Shown: piece after piece, positions 48,022 to 56,093 of the stretch
Numbering within the stretch: the first letter of the stretch is position 1
Layout of the letters: each line of letters starts with the position of its first letter
Origin: Hyphomonas sp.
Lineage (GTDB): Bacteria; Pseudomonadota; Alphaproteobacteria; Caulobacterales; Hyphomonadaceae
Assembly: GCA_016124495.1 (NCBI GenBank)
Contig: WGNP01000011.1
Coordinates: 1-64,000, forward strand
Reading direction: 5' to 3'
DNA length: 64,000 nucleotides
The notes under the pieces: model-generated
What the model saw: only the letters and a program-made list of their open reading frames with translations
What the model was told of the DNA's origin: nothing
Database searches by the model: none
Made by a program: the position numbers and the translations under genes

Positions 48022-48816
48022 ATGCCAACCCCTGCGTCAAGAGAGCCAATTTCTGCGCTCACCGAATGGTGGGCCGACATGGGCGTGAGCGTGGATACCG
48101 CGCTGGTGGACGCGCTGCTGAAGTCCGCGCCACATCCAGCGAAAGCGGAACGCAGCGCTGAGCCAGCTGCCCCCGTGCAGGTCCGGCGAGGCTCAAAATC
48201 CGTTTCGGACTGGGCGGGCGAGGCCCGGGCCGCGGCTAAATCTGCGACGACGCTCGACGCCCTGGCAGACGCCATCCGCGCCTTCGAGGGCAGTCCGCTG
48301 AAGGCGGCTTGCGAACAGGCCGTCGTCTATGACGGCGTTCCAGTCGCCAGCCTGATGGTCATCGGGGAGGGACCCGGCGCCGAGGAGGACCGGCACGGCC
48401 GGCCCTTCGTGGGCAAGGCAGGCCAGCTGCTCGACAGGATGCTCGCTGCGATTGGCCGCTCGCGGAACGAGAACACGTTCATCACCAACGTCAATTACTG
48501 GCGACCCCAGGGGGACCGGGTTCCTGAGGCAGACGAACTTGCTGTGTGCCGGCCATTCGTCGACCGGATGATCGAACTGGTGCAGCCGAAACTGATCATT
48601 GCGGCAGGCGGCGTGCCGGCAGCGTCACTGCTTGCCAGCAAGGATGGCATCATGAAGCTGCGCGGCAACGAGTACGCTTATTCGACACCGGACGGCTTCA
48701 GGGCGCCGGTCTTCCCGATCCTGCATCCCGCCTATCTGCTTCGCCGCCCGCAGGACAAGAGCCGTGCGTGGCGCGATCTGATGCTGATCGAGAAACGGCT
48801 GGCTGAACTGTCCTAG
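48022..48816 (+). CDS. Family-4-like uracil-DNA glycosylase with reduced iron-sulphur ligands
   Basis: A 264-residue UDG-superfamily protein that would remove uracil from DNA. The catalytic-site motif A reads GEGPGAEEDRHGRPFVGKAG and motif B-like HPAYLLRRP is near the end. The family 4 cysteine ligands are mostly absent: positions usually Cys are F88 and S91 (AFEGS), and the KCRPP cysteine is W160 (YWRPQ); only C176 remains. A cluster is therefore unlikely unless other residues serve. The ATG at 48022 is favoured over the longer frame. A proline- and alanine-rich N-terminal extension precedes the domain. Confidence 0.85.
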   Translation: MPTPASREPISALTEWWADMGVSVDTALVDALLKSAPHPAKAERSAEPAAPVQVRRGSKSVSDWAGEARAAAKSATTLDALADAIRAFEGSPLKAACEQAVVYDGVPVASLMVIGEGPGAEEDRHGRPFVGKAGQLLDRMLAAIGRSRNENTFITNVNYWRPQGDRVPEADELAVCRPFVDRMIELVQPKLIIAAGGVPAASLLASKDGIMKLRGNEYAYSTPDGFRAPVFPILHPAYLLRRPQDKSRAWRDLMLIEKRLAELS

Positions 48817-49294
48817 TCAGTCCTCCAGCGCGTTTTCGGCTTTTTCGTCCACGGGGCCCGCGCTCTTCTTTCTTGTGGCTTGCGAACCCGGCGGCAGTAT
48901 GGCCGCTCTCGTCCGCACCGGTGACGTCGCGGGCGACCGGGAAGGCATCGTCTTTTTTTTCCGCGATATGGTGCTCGTCGCGCTGCTTCAGCGTTCTGAA
49001 GCGAGCCATCCAGCCAGGCGCGCCGAAGTGCGTCTCTTTCAGGCCCCGGATCAGGGCGCCAAGGTCCTCGTGCTCCGCGGCCGAGCGGCGGCCTTCGGAC
49101 TGGGCTTCAGATCCGGCGATCAGCTTGCTGCAGAAAGCAAGCACTTAGGCCGCAGCGTGGGCGGCCGCATCATAGCAGAACGCTTGCCACAGCTTGCGGC
49201 GCTCTCCGGAATCGCCTTGGGTTGATGCCAGCTTCTTCAGCAGGTCCCGGTGTCTGTCATGGTCGGTTTTCAGCTCGATATAAATCGTCGTCAT
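48817..49294 (-). pseudogene. Decayed hemerythrin HHE-domain protein
   Basis: An ATG at 49294 opens MTTIYIELKTDHDRHRDLLKKL, the start of a small HHE cation-binding (hemerythrin-like) protein. A TAA at 49147-49145 stops it after 49 codons, but the same frame continues with SKLIAGSEAQSEGRRSAAEHEDL and FRTLKQRDEHHIAEKKDDAFPVARD, all typical of the family. Near 48865 the frame shifts again, and the expected C-terminus DEKAENALED-stop appears in another frame, ending at 48817. Two lesions make it non-functional. It ends one base from the UDG stop. Confidence 0.75.
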
Positions 49295-49381
49295 GGCCGC
49301 CGCCCCAGTCAGTGTCTCGGGATGCAAGGTCTGAGCATGCCTTCCGTTCCCCAAGTCTGCCCAGCCTGAGCACCGCCGCAG

Positions 49382-50065
49382 ATGGCCGCGCCACTCTCCG
49401 TCATTATCCCCGCACTGAATGCCGCTTCGGACCTGCCACGAGCGCTTGAAAGCCTCCTGCCGGGCCTTGAAGCCGGCCTCATCCGCGAAGTCATCGTCGC
49501 CGATGGAGGCTCGACGGATGCCACCCGCGCGATCGCCGGATCGAGTGGCGCGACCGTTATCGATAGCGCCCCTGGCCGCGGCAAGCAGCTGCGCGCGGGC
49601 GCTGCGGCGGCCCGCGGCGAATGGTTGCTGTTCCTGCATGCCGACACGGCGCTTTCGCGCGACTGGCCCGAGCGCGTCGGCGCCCACATCGACACCCGGC
49701 CCGGCATGGCGGCGGCTTTCCGGCTGAAGTACCGCTCCGACGCGTCCGAAGCGCGCTGGCTGGAGGCGCGCGCCAACCGCCGCGCCCGCTGGCTCGGCCT
49801 GCCTTACGGCGATCAGGGCTTGTTGCTCTCGCGCGCGCTCTACACCGAAGTCGGCGGATATCAGGATGTGGCGTTGATGGAAGACGTGATGATCGTGCGC
49901 GCGATCTCGAAGAAGCGTCTGGTCATCCTTGATGCCGAGGCGCGCACGTCGGCCGCTAAGTACGAACGCGATGGCTGGCGCAAGCGGGCCTGGTCAAATG
50001 CCTGGCTATTGTCCCGGTTCCTGATGGGAGCGAGCCCTGAAACCCTGTCGAAACTTTATCGCTAA
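49382..50065 (+). CDS. TIGR04283 family (arsenosugar-type) glycosyltransferase
   Basis: A 227-residue family 2 glycosyltransferase matching the TIGR04283 group linked to arsenosugar biosynthesis. The N-terminus SVIIPALNAASDLPRALESL, the VADGGSTDAT segment and FLHADT (the DxD-like metal site) are diagnostic, with LPYGDQGLL further in. The partner TIGR04282 protein is encoded 600 bases downstream. The acceptor sugar cannot be confirmed. The last four bases overlap a converging lipoprotein gene. Confidence 0.85.
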   Translation: MAAPLSVIIPALNAASDLPRALESLLPGLEAGLIREVIVADGGSTDATRAIAGSSGATVIDSAPGRGKQLRAGAAAARGEWLLFLHADTALSRDWPERVGAHIDTRPGMAAAFRLKYRSDASEARWLEARANRRARWLGLPYGDQGLLLSRALYTEVGGYQDVALMEDVMIVRAISKKRLVILDAEARTSAAKYERDGWRKRAWSNAWLLSRFLMGASPETLSKLYR

Positions 50066-50592
50066 TTCCCGTCTGACCACCACGCAGGGTCGGCGAGTTC
50101 CTCCGCATAGTCCGTGATCAGAAGTTCCCGCAAGCCGGCAAGGTCCGTCACCGTGCACGAATAGGCATCGGGCCGGACGATGCCGAACTTGTCGTCGCGC
50201 GTCTTGTCCAGGTCGCTGCAGGACGGCATCGCAATCTCGAAGCGTGGTGTGCCATCAACCGATGCTTTGGTCGGACGCGCAACAATATAGCTCCAAGCCG
50301 GGTCGTCACCGTCACTCAGTTCTGCCTCGCCGAGATAGACCGGCACGCCAGCGGCTTCGGTCAGCGCTTCGAAACGCAGGCGGACATCTTCTTCATCTTC
50401 CTGTTCTGAGGCAATGACGTAGCCATCACCCGACGGGTATCCGATCCTGCAGGGTGGCTCGTCGGGTGTGCAGAACGCAACCGGGCCCGGCGCCAGCATC
50501 ACGCCGGTCTTGATGCGCGGTTCGGCGGACATGAAGCATCCGCTCAGTACTGACAGGGCCAGAAGCGGGATCATGCAGACGTGCGGCTTCAT
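50062..50592 (-). CDS. Uncharacterised lipoprotein
   Basis: A 176-residue exported protein with lipobox LSGC (C19). After the signal it has paired cysteines (FCTPDEPPCRIGY and PSCSDL, then YSCTVTD) and a tryptophan-rich C-terminus, with an acidic EQEDEEDVRLRF stretch. No known domain is recognised. It is transcribed against the two arsenosugar-type transferase genes that flank it, so it is probably not part of that pathway. RBS is weak. Confidence 0.7.
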   Translation of the reverse strand: MKPHVCMIPLLALSVLSGCFMSAEPRIKTGVMLAPGPVAFCTPDEPPCRIGYPSGDGYVIASEQEDEEDVRLRFEALTEAAGVPVYLGEAELSDGDDPAWSYIVARPTKASVDGTPRFEIAMPSCSDLDKTRDDKFGIVRPDAYSCTVTDLAGLRELLITDYAEELADPAWWSDGN

Positions 50593-50672
50593 AACAGTTT
50601 GAATTCCTTGCGTTTATCTAAGGCGTCAGACAGTCTCCTACTTATTTCCGGCAAATCAAAGGCCTTGCGTAC

Positions 50673-51269
50673 ATGCGACCTGCGACCCTCCTCGTCTTTG
50701 CCAAGCCGCCGCGTATAGGCCTGTCGAAGACACGCCTCGCGAAAGGCATGGGTCCAGCCGCTGCGCGCCGGATCGCGAGCTTTACCCTGTCGCGAACGCT
50801 GAGAGCCGCGCAGGCGGGCGGGTGCCGGGTCATCCTCTATGTGTCGCCCGACAGCGAGGCTTGCAACGCGCGGGGCCCCTTCAGGGGCTTCGAGCTGAAA
50901 CCGCAGGGGCCTGGCGACCTGACCCGGCGCCTTGGCCTGGGCTTTCGGCAAGCGCCGCCGGGCCCGGTCATGTTCATCGGTGCCGATACGCCGGACATCA
51001 GACCCGCACGCCTGAGGCAGGCCGTCTCAGCTTTGAGGCGCAACGACGCCGTCTTTGGTCCGGCGCGCGATGGCGGCTTCTGGCTGTTCGGGCTGCACAA
51101 GGGACCGCAGACCAGGGCGCCGTTCGACGGCGTCCGCTGGTCCGGTCCGCATGCGATGGAGGACGTCTGGAGCCGCCTGCCGCCGCGCAGCCGCATCGGG
51201 CTGCTGGACCAGCTCACCGACATCGACGAGGTCGCAGACTGGAAAGAATGGACCCGGCGGACGCGCTGA
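50673..51269 (+). CDS. TIGR04282 family (arsenosugar-type) transferase
   Basis: A 198-residue nucleotidyl/glycosyl transferase-fold protein of TIGR04282/DUF2064, usually paired with TIGR04283. Features: LLVFAKPPRIGLSKTRLAKGMG at the N-terminus, FIGADTPDI (acidic site), and DAVFGPARDGGFWLFGL. The pair, found in many bacteria, is named for arsenosugar synthesis, although arsenic genes are not near here. The ATG at 50673 is the family start; no strong Shine-Dalgarno is seen. The second transferase of the pair is upstream on the same strand, across the opposing lipoprotein. Confidence 0.84.
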   Translation: MRPATLLVFAKPPRIGLSKTRLAKGMGPAAARRIASFTLSRTLRAAQAGGCRVILYVSPDSEACNARGPFRGFELKPQGPGDLTRRLGLGFRQAPPGPVMFIGADTPDIRPARLRQAVSALRRNDAVFGPARDGGFWLFGLHKGPQTRAPFDGVRWSGPHAMEDVWSRLPPRSRIGLLDQLTDIDEVADWKEWTRRTR

Positions 51270-51293
51270 ATTCCCCAAAAAGGCTCGCACAGA

Positions 51294-51308
51294 GTTCTTG
51301 CTTTGTTC
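51294..51308. promoter_or_regulatory. LexA-type box GTTC-N7-GTTC
   Basis: GTTC (51294-51297), seven bases, GTTC (51305-51308): an exact match to the direct-repeat LexA operator of alphaproteobacteria. It ends 25 bases before the ATG of the radical SAM gene, the expected place for repression. Motif this short will occur by chance now and then, but position supports it. Confidence 0.6.
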
Positions 51309-51333
51309 TATCTCCTGTGGCTTTTCCTTTGCC

Positions 51334-52467
51334 ATGAGAACCAGGCAGAAACTGAAACCTTCCGGACGCGTCACGCTGATTGAAGCGGCGCAGGCCGCCG
51401 AGCGGTTCGAGCACCGCGGGCGCGGCGCCATTTCGAACCAGTCGGGGCGTTTCGAGCGCCAGACCCACAACCTGTTCGATGACGGCTGGAGCACCATCGA
51501 AGACGACGCTGCGCCGCTGGAAACCATCCTGATGGATGACACGGCCAGGACGATCATCACCTTCAACAATTCGCCCGACATCAGCTTCGACCGGACGGTC
51601 AATCCCTACCGGGGCTGCGAGCACGGCTGCATCTACTGTTTTGCCCGCCCGACCCATGCCTGGGCTGGCCTGTCTGCAGGGCTCGATTTCGAGAGCCGTT
51701 TGTTCCGCAAGGCGAATGCTCCGGAACTGCTGGTGAAGGAATTGTCCCGGCCATCCTACGTTCCAAAGCCCATAGCCCTCGGCATGAACACCGATGCCTA
51801 CCAGCCGGTAGAGCGCGAACAGCGCCTGACCCGGCGCCTTCTCGAAATCCTCTCTGCCCATAACCATCCGGTCACCCTGCTGACCAAATCGGCGTTGATT
51901 CAGCGCGACATCGATATCCTTGGGCCGATGGCGGAGAAGGGGATTATCCGGGTTGGTGTGTCGATCACGACGCTGGACCGCAAGCTCGCCCGCAAGATGG
52001 AGCCGCGCGCTGCGACGCCGGAGCGGCGGCTGGAAACGGTACGGGCCCTCTCGCAGGCGGGCATTCCGGTACTGGTGATGACCGCGCCGATCATCCCGGG
52101 ACTGAACGATCACGAGATCGAGGCGCTGCTGGACGCGTCCGCAGCGCATGGCGCAAGCGGCGCAGGTTACGTCGTCCTGAGGTTGCCCTATGAAATGAAG
52201 GACCTCTTCCACGAGTGGCTGGCCCAGCACGTACCGGACCGGGCCGCCCGGGTGATAAACCTCACGCGCGAGATGCGCGGCGGCAAGGACTATGATGCAG
52301 AGTGGTTCCGGCGCGGACGCGGCCACGGAGCGATGGCGAACCTGATTTCACAACGGTTCCAGAAGGCGGCGGCGCGCAACGGGCTCAGCAGCCAGAGGCC
52401 GGCACTGCGCACCGATCTGTTCCGCCCGCGCGAGTCCATTGGCGGCCAGTTCCTGCTTGAACTGTAG
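51334..52467 (+). CDS. PA0069-family radical SAM protein (SplB-like)
   Basis: A 377-residue radical SAM protein of the PA0069 group, related to spore photoproduct lyase-type enzymes. The SAM/iron-sulphur motif is CEHGCIYC (C95, C99, C102) within NPYRGCEHGCIYCFARP; ALGMNTDAYQP and SITTLD are further conserved stretches. Activity in this group is not established; DNA repair or RNA/protein modification have both been suggested. The ATG at 51334 fits the N-terminus; a longer frame runs back into the preceding gene. A LexA-like box 25 bases upstream suggests DNA-damage induction. Confidence 0.82.
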   Translation: MRTRQKLKPSGRVTLIEAAQAAERFEHRGRGAISNQSGRFERQTHNLFDDGWSTIEDDAAPLETILMDDTARTIITFNNSPDISFDRTVNPYRGCEHGCIYCFARPTHAWAGLSAGLDFESRLFRKANAPELLVKELSRPSYVPKPIALGMNTDAYQPVEREQRLTRRLLEILSAHNHPVTLLTKSALIQRDIDILGPMAEKGIIRVGVSITTLDRKLARKMEPRAATPERRLETVRALSQAGIPVLVMTAPIIPGLNDHEIEALLDASAAHGASGAGYVVLRLPYEMKDLFHEWLAQHVPDRAARVINLTREMRGGKDYDAEWFRRGRGHGAMANLISQRFQKAAARNGLSSQRPALRTDLFRPRESIGGQFLLEL

Positions 52468-52513
52468 ACGCGGCGCCAGCGCGCGCAGTAACCTTTCGTC
52501 AGGACTTCTTTAA

Positions 52514-53659
<1,146 letters not shown>

Positions 53660-53662
53660 GCG

Positions 53663-55009
53663 CTACGAATAGGCGGTCAGGACTTCGTCGATTGCCTTTT
53701 CGAGGTCTTTCAGCGTCGCCACATGGCTCATCTGTGCACAGAAGGGTTCATAACGCGGAATGACGCTGTCGCCCGTGCCCCAGAGCGCGCGCCCCTCCGG
53801 GTTCAGCCAGATCACGCGCTTCGCCCGGCCTGCGAAATCCCGGAACAGGTCAAGGCGCGGATCGCCATAGTTTGAGCGGCCATCGCCCAGGATGATGATC
53901 GTCGTGCGCCGGTCTATCTTGTTCTCGTGGTCCATCTTGAAGTCCGAGAAGGCCTGGCCATAGCTGGTCGAGCCGAGGCCGATCTCGCGCAGGATCTTCT
54001 TGATCGCCGCGTCGAATTCCATCGTCTCGAGAATGTCGTCCACGGACTTCAGCCGGTAGGAAAAAGCAAAAGCATGCAGGTCCGGAATGGCTTCCTTCAT
54101 CGAGAAGAGGAGCAGCAGCAGGAAGCGCACATACAGCGCGACCGATCCGGATACGTCGCAGATCACGATGATCTTTGGCCGGTCTTTTTTCTTCTGCCGC
54201 CAGATCACGTTGAACGGAATGCCGTCCACGCCCGCATTGGCGCGCATCGTGCGGCGGACATCCAGCAGGCCGCGCTGCGTGCGCTTGCGCCGGCGCGAGT
54301 GCTTGACGGCGAGCCGTTTGGCGACTTTTGCGACCAGCTGTTTCATCCGCGCCATGTCGCTCGCCTCGATGGCGGACAGGCGTTTCGTGGCGGCAACGTC
54401 ATCGCGGAACTTTTCGGTCTCTGCCGCGCCGAAGATCTGGAAAGCGCGCTCGGCGCGCTCCCGCGCCGTCATTGTCAGCGTGCGGCGGACATCGATCAGG
54501 CGCTGCGCTTCGGCGTCCGCGTCGGGGGTGCGCCCCTGCAGCGCTTCCAGGAGGCGCGCCTGCAGCTGCTCGCCCCCCATCGCGCGCACCATCGACTGCG
54601 CGAAATAGGCGACCTGTGTGGAGAATCGGATATCGTTCAGTCCGGCTTGTTCCGCGGCCCGCTCAATCGCTGTCGCAAGGGCCTGCTCGTTGCCCTGCTG
54701 CGTCAGCTGGGACAGGCGTTCGGCGGCGTCCTCCGGATCTTCGCCGGGCTCGCTTTCACTTCCGGCGCCGGCGCTTTGTGCTGCAGATCCCGCCGGAGCG
54801 GAAGAGAAATAAAGCTCGAACAGACGGTCATGGATCTGCTTTTCGGATTCCGATTTTGCCAGCACGCAGGCGAGCGAATCCTTCATCAGCCCCCGGTCGT
54901 CATAGCCGATCATCGCAACCGTGCGTGCTGCGTCCAGCGCTTCACCGGTGGAAACCTGCACATCGGCCGATCTCAGCGCACGGATGAAGTTGGAGATCTG
55001 CTTTTCCAT
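53663..55009 (-). CDS. VWA-domain CoxE-like protein
   Basis: A 448-residue protein with a helical N-terminal half and a C-terminal von Willebrand A domain of the CoxE type. The metal-dependent adhesion motif DVSGSV appears near residue 285 (VICDVSGSVALYV), with conserved SYRLKSVDD, GLGSTSYGQAF and ILGDGRSNYGDP segments. It is paired with a MoxR ATPase upstream on the same strand; such AAA/VWA pairs act as chaperones that insert metals or remodel enzymes. No client gene is adjacent, so the target is unknown. Confidence 0.87.
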   Translation of the reverse strand: MEKQISNFIRALRSADVQVSTGEALDAARTVAMIGYDDRGLMKDSLACVLAKSESEKQIHDRLFELYFSSAPAGSAAQSAGAGSESEPGEDPEDAAERLSQLTQQGNEQALATAIERAAEQAGLNDIRFSTQVAYFAQSMVRAMGGEQLQARLLEALQGRTPDADAEAQRLIDVRRTLTMTARERAERAFQIFGAAETEKFRDDVAATKRLSAIEASDMARMKQLVAKVAKRLAVKHSRRRKRTQRGLLDVRRTMRANAGVDGIPFNVIWRQKKKDRPKIIVICDVSGSVALYVRFLLLLLFSMKEAIPDLHAFAFSYRLKSVDDILETMEFDAAIKKILREIGLGSTSYGQAFSDFKMDHENKIDRRTTIIILGDGRSNYGDPRLDLFRDFAGRAKRVIWLNPEGRALWGTGDSVIPRYEPFCAQMSHVATLKDLEKAIDEVLTAYS

Positions 55010-55023
55010 GGCGGGCTGCGCCT

Positions 55024-56016
55024 TCAGCCCATGTCCGGATAGCCCGACGCCAGCCGCCCGCGTCCGTCCGGCCCGGTTGCCTCGCGCACCATCTTGCCGA
55101 GGGCGGGCGAAACGGCGGCAATATCGCTCTCATGCTTGAGCAGAACGTTCAGCGTGTCGCGCACGAAGGCCTCGTCCAGCGTGCTGGCATGCAGCAGCAG
55201 CAGCGTGCGCGCCCAGTCCACGGTTTCGGCGATGGAGGGGCGTTTCTTGATGTCGGTCTCGCGCACGGATTGCACGAAACGCACGAGCTGGTTCAGCAGC
55301 GTGTCGGAAATCCCGTCCACCCGCGCCCGGACAATGCGTTGTTCGCGCTCATGGTCCGGGAAGCCTATGTGCAGGTGAAGGCATCGGCGCTTCAGCGCGT
55401 CGCCGAGTTCGCGCACATTGTTCGAAGTCAGGATCACCAGCGGCGGCACCTTGGCCCTGATCGTGCCGATCTCGGGCACCGTTACCTGGTAGTCCGACAG
55501 CACTTCCAGCAGGAACGCCTCGAACGCCTCGTCCGACTTGTCGATCTCGTCGATCAGCAGCACCGATCCCCTGTCCTGTTGCATGGCATGGAGCAGGGGG
55601 CGCGCTTCGAGGAATTGCGGCGAGAAGAACAGGTCCTCGAAGCCGGACAGCTTGCTGAGCGAATCCTTCAGCGTCTCTGCCCCGCCGAGCAGCTCGTTGA
55701 GCTTCTCTTTCAGGATCTGCGTGTAGAGCAGCTGCTTGCCATACTTCCACTCGTACAGCGCCTTGCCCTCATCCAGGCCTTCATAACACTGCAGGCGGAT
55801 CAGCGGCAGGTTCAGCCATTTCGACAGCGACGCCGCGAGGTCGGTCTTGCCGACCCCGGCCGGGCCCTCGATCAGGATCGGCTTGCGCAGGCCGTGTGCG
55901 AGGAAAACCGCCGTCGATATCTGCGAGACCGAAATGTAGCCGACCGTATCCAGCCCGGCGGTGATTGCCTCGATCGAGGTCATCGGCTCGTAGCCGGTTT
56001 GCTTGTCTTTAGCCAT
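55024..56016 (-). CDS. MoxR-family AAA+ ATPase
   Basis: A 330-residue AAA+ ATPase: Walker A GPAGVGKT (residues 51-58), Walker B VLLIDEIDK, sensor 1 ILTSNNVRELGD and the arginine-containing RRCLHLHIGFPD. MoxR ATPases work with VWA proteins, here the CoxE-like gene just downstream (14 bases). Starts at 56016, 55983 or 56052 are possible; 56016 (MAKDKQT) is chosen because no clear Shine-Dalgarno favours another. The pair is between ccrM and priA. Confidence 0.88.
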   Translation of the reverse strand: MAKDKQTGYEPMTSIEAITAGLDTVGYISVSQISTAVFLAHGLRKPILIEGPAGVGKTDLAASLSKWLNLPLIRLQCYEGLDEGKALYEWKYGKQLLYTQILKEKLNELLGGAETLKDSLSKLSGFEDLFFSPQFLEARPLLHAMQQDRGSVLLIDEIDKSDEAFEAFLLEVLSDYQVTVPEIGTIRAKVPPLVILTSNNVRELGDALKRRCLHLHIGFPDHEREQRIVRARVDGISDTLLNQLVRFVQSVRETDIKKRPSIAETVDWARTLLLLHASTLDEAFVRDTLNVLLKHESDIAAVSPALGKMVREATGPDGRGRLASGYPDMG

Positions 56017-56093
56017 GCAGCGAGGCCTAGGGCGCACCCGGCTGAGAGGCAAGGCGTGACGCGGCGAGAGGGCAGCGCTAGGAGGGGCGAACC

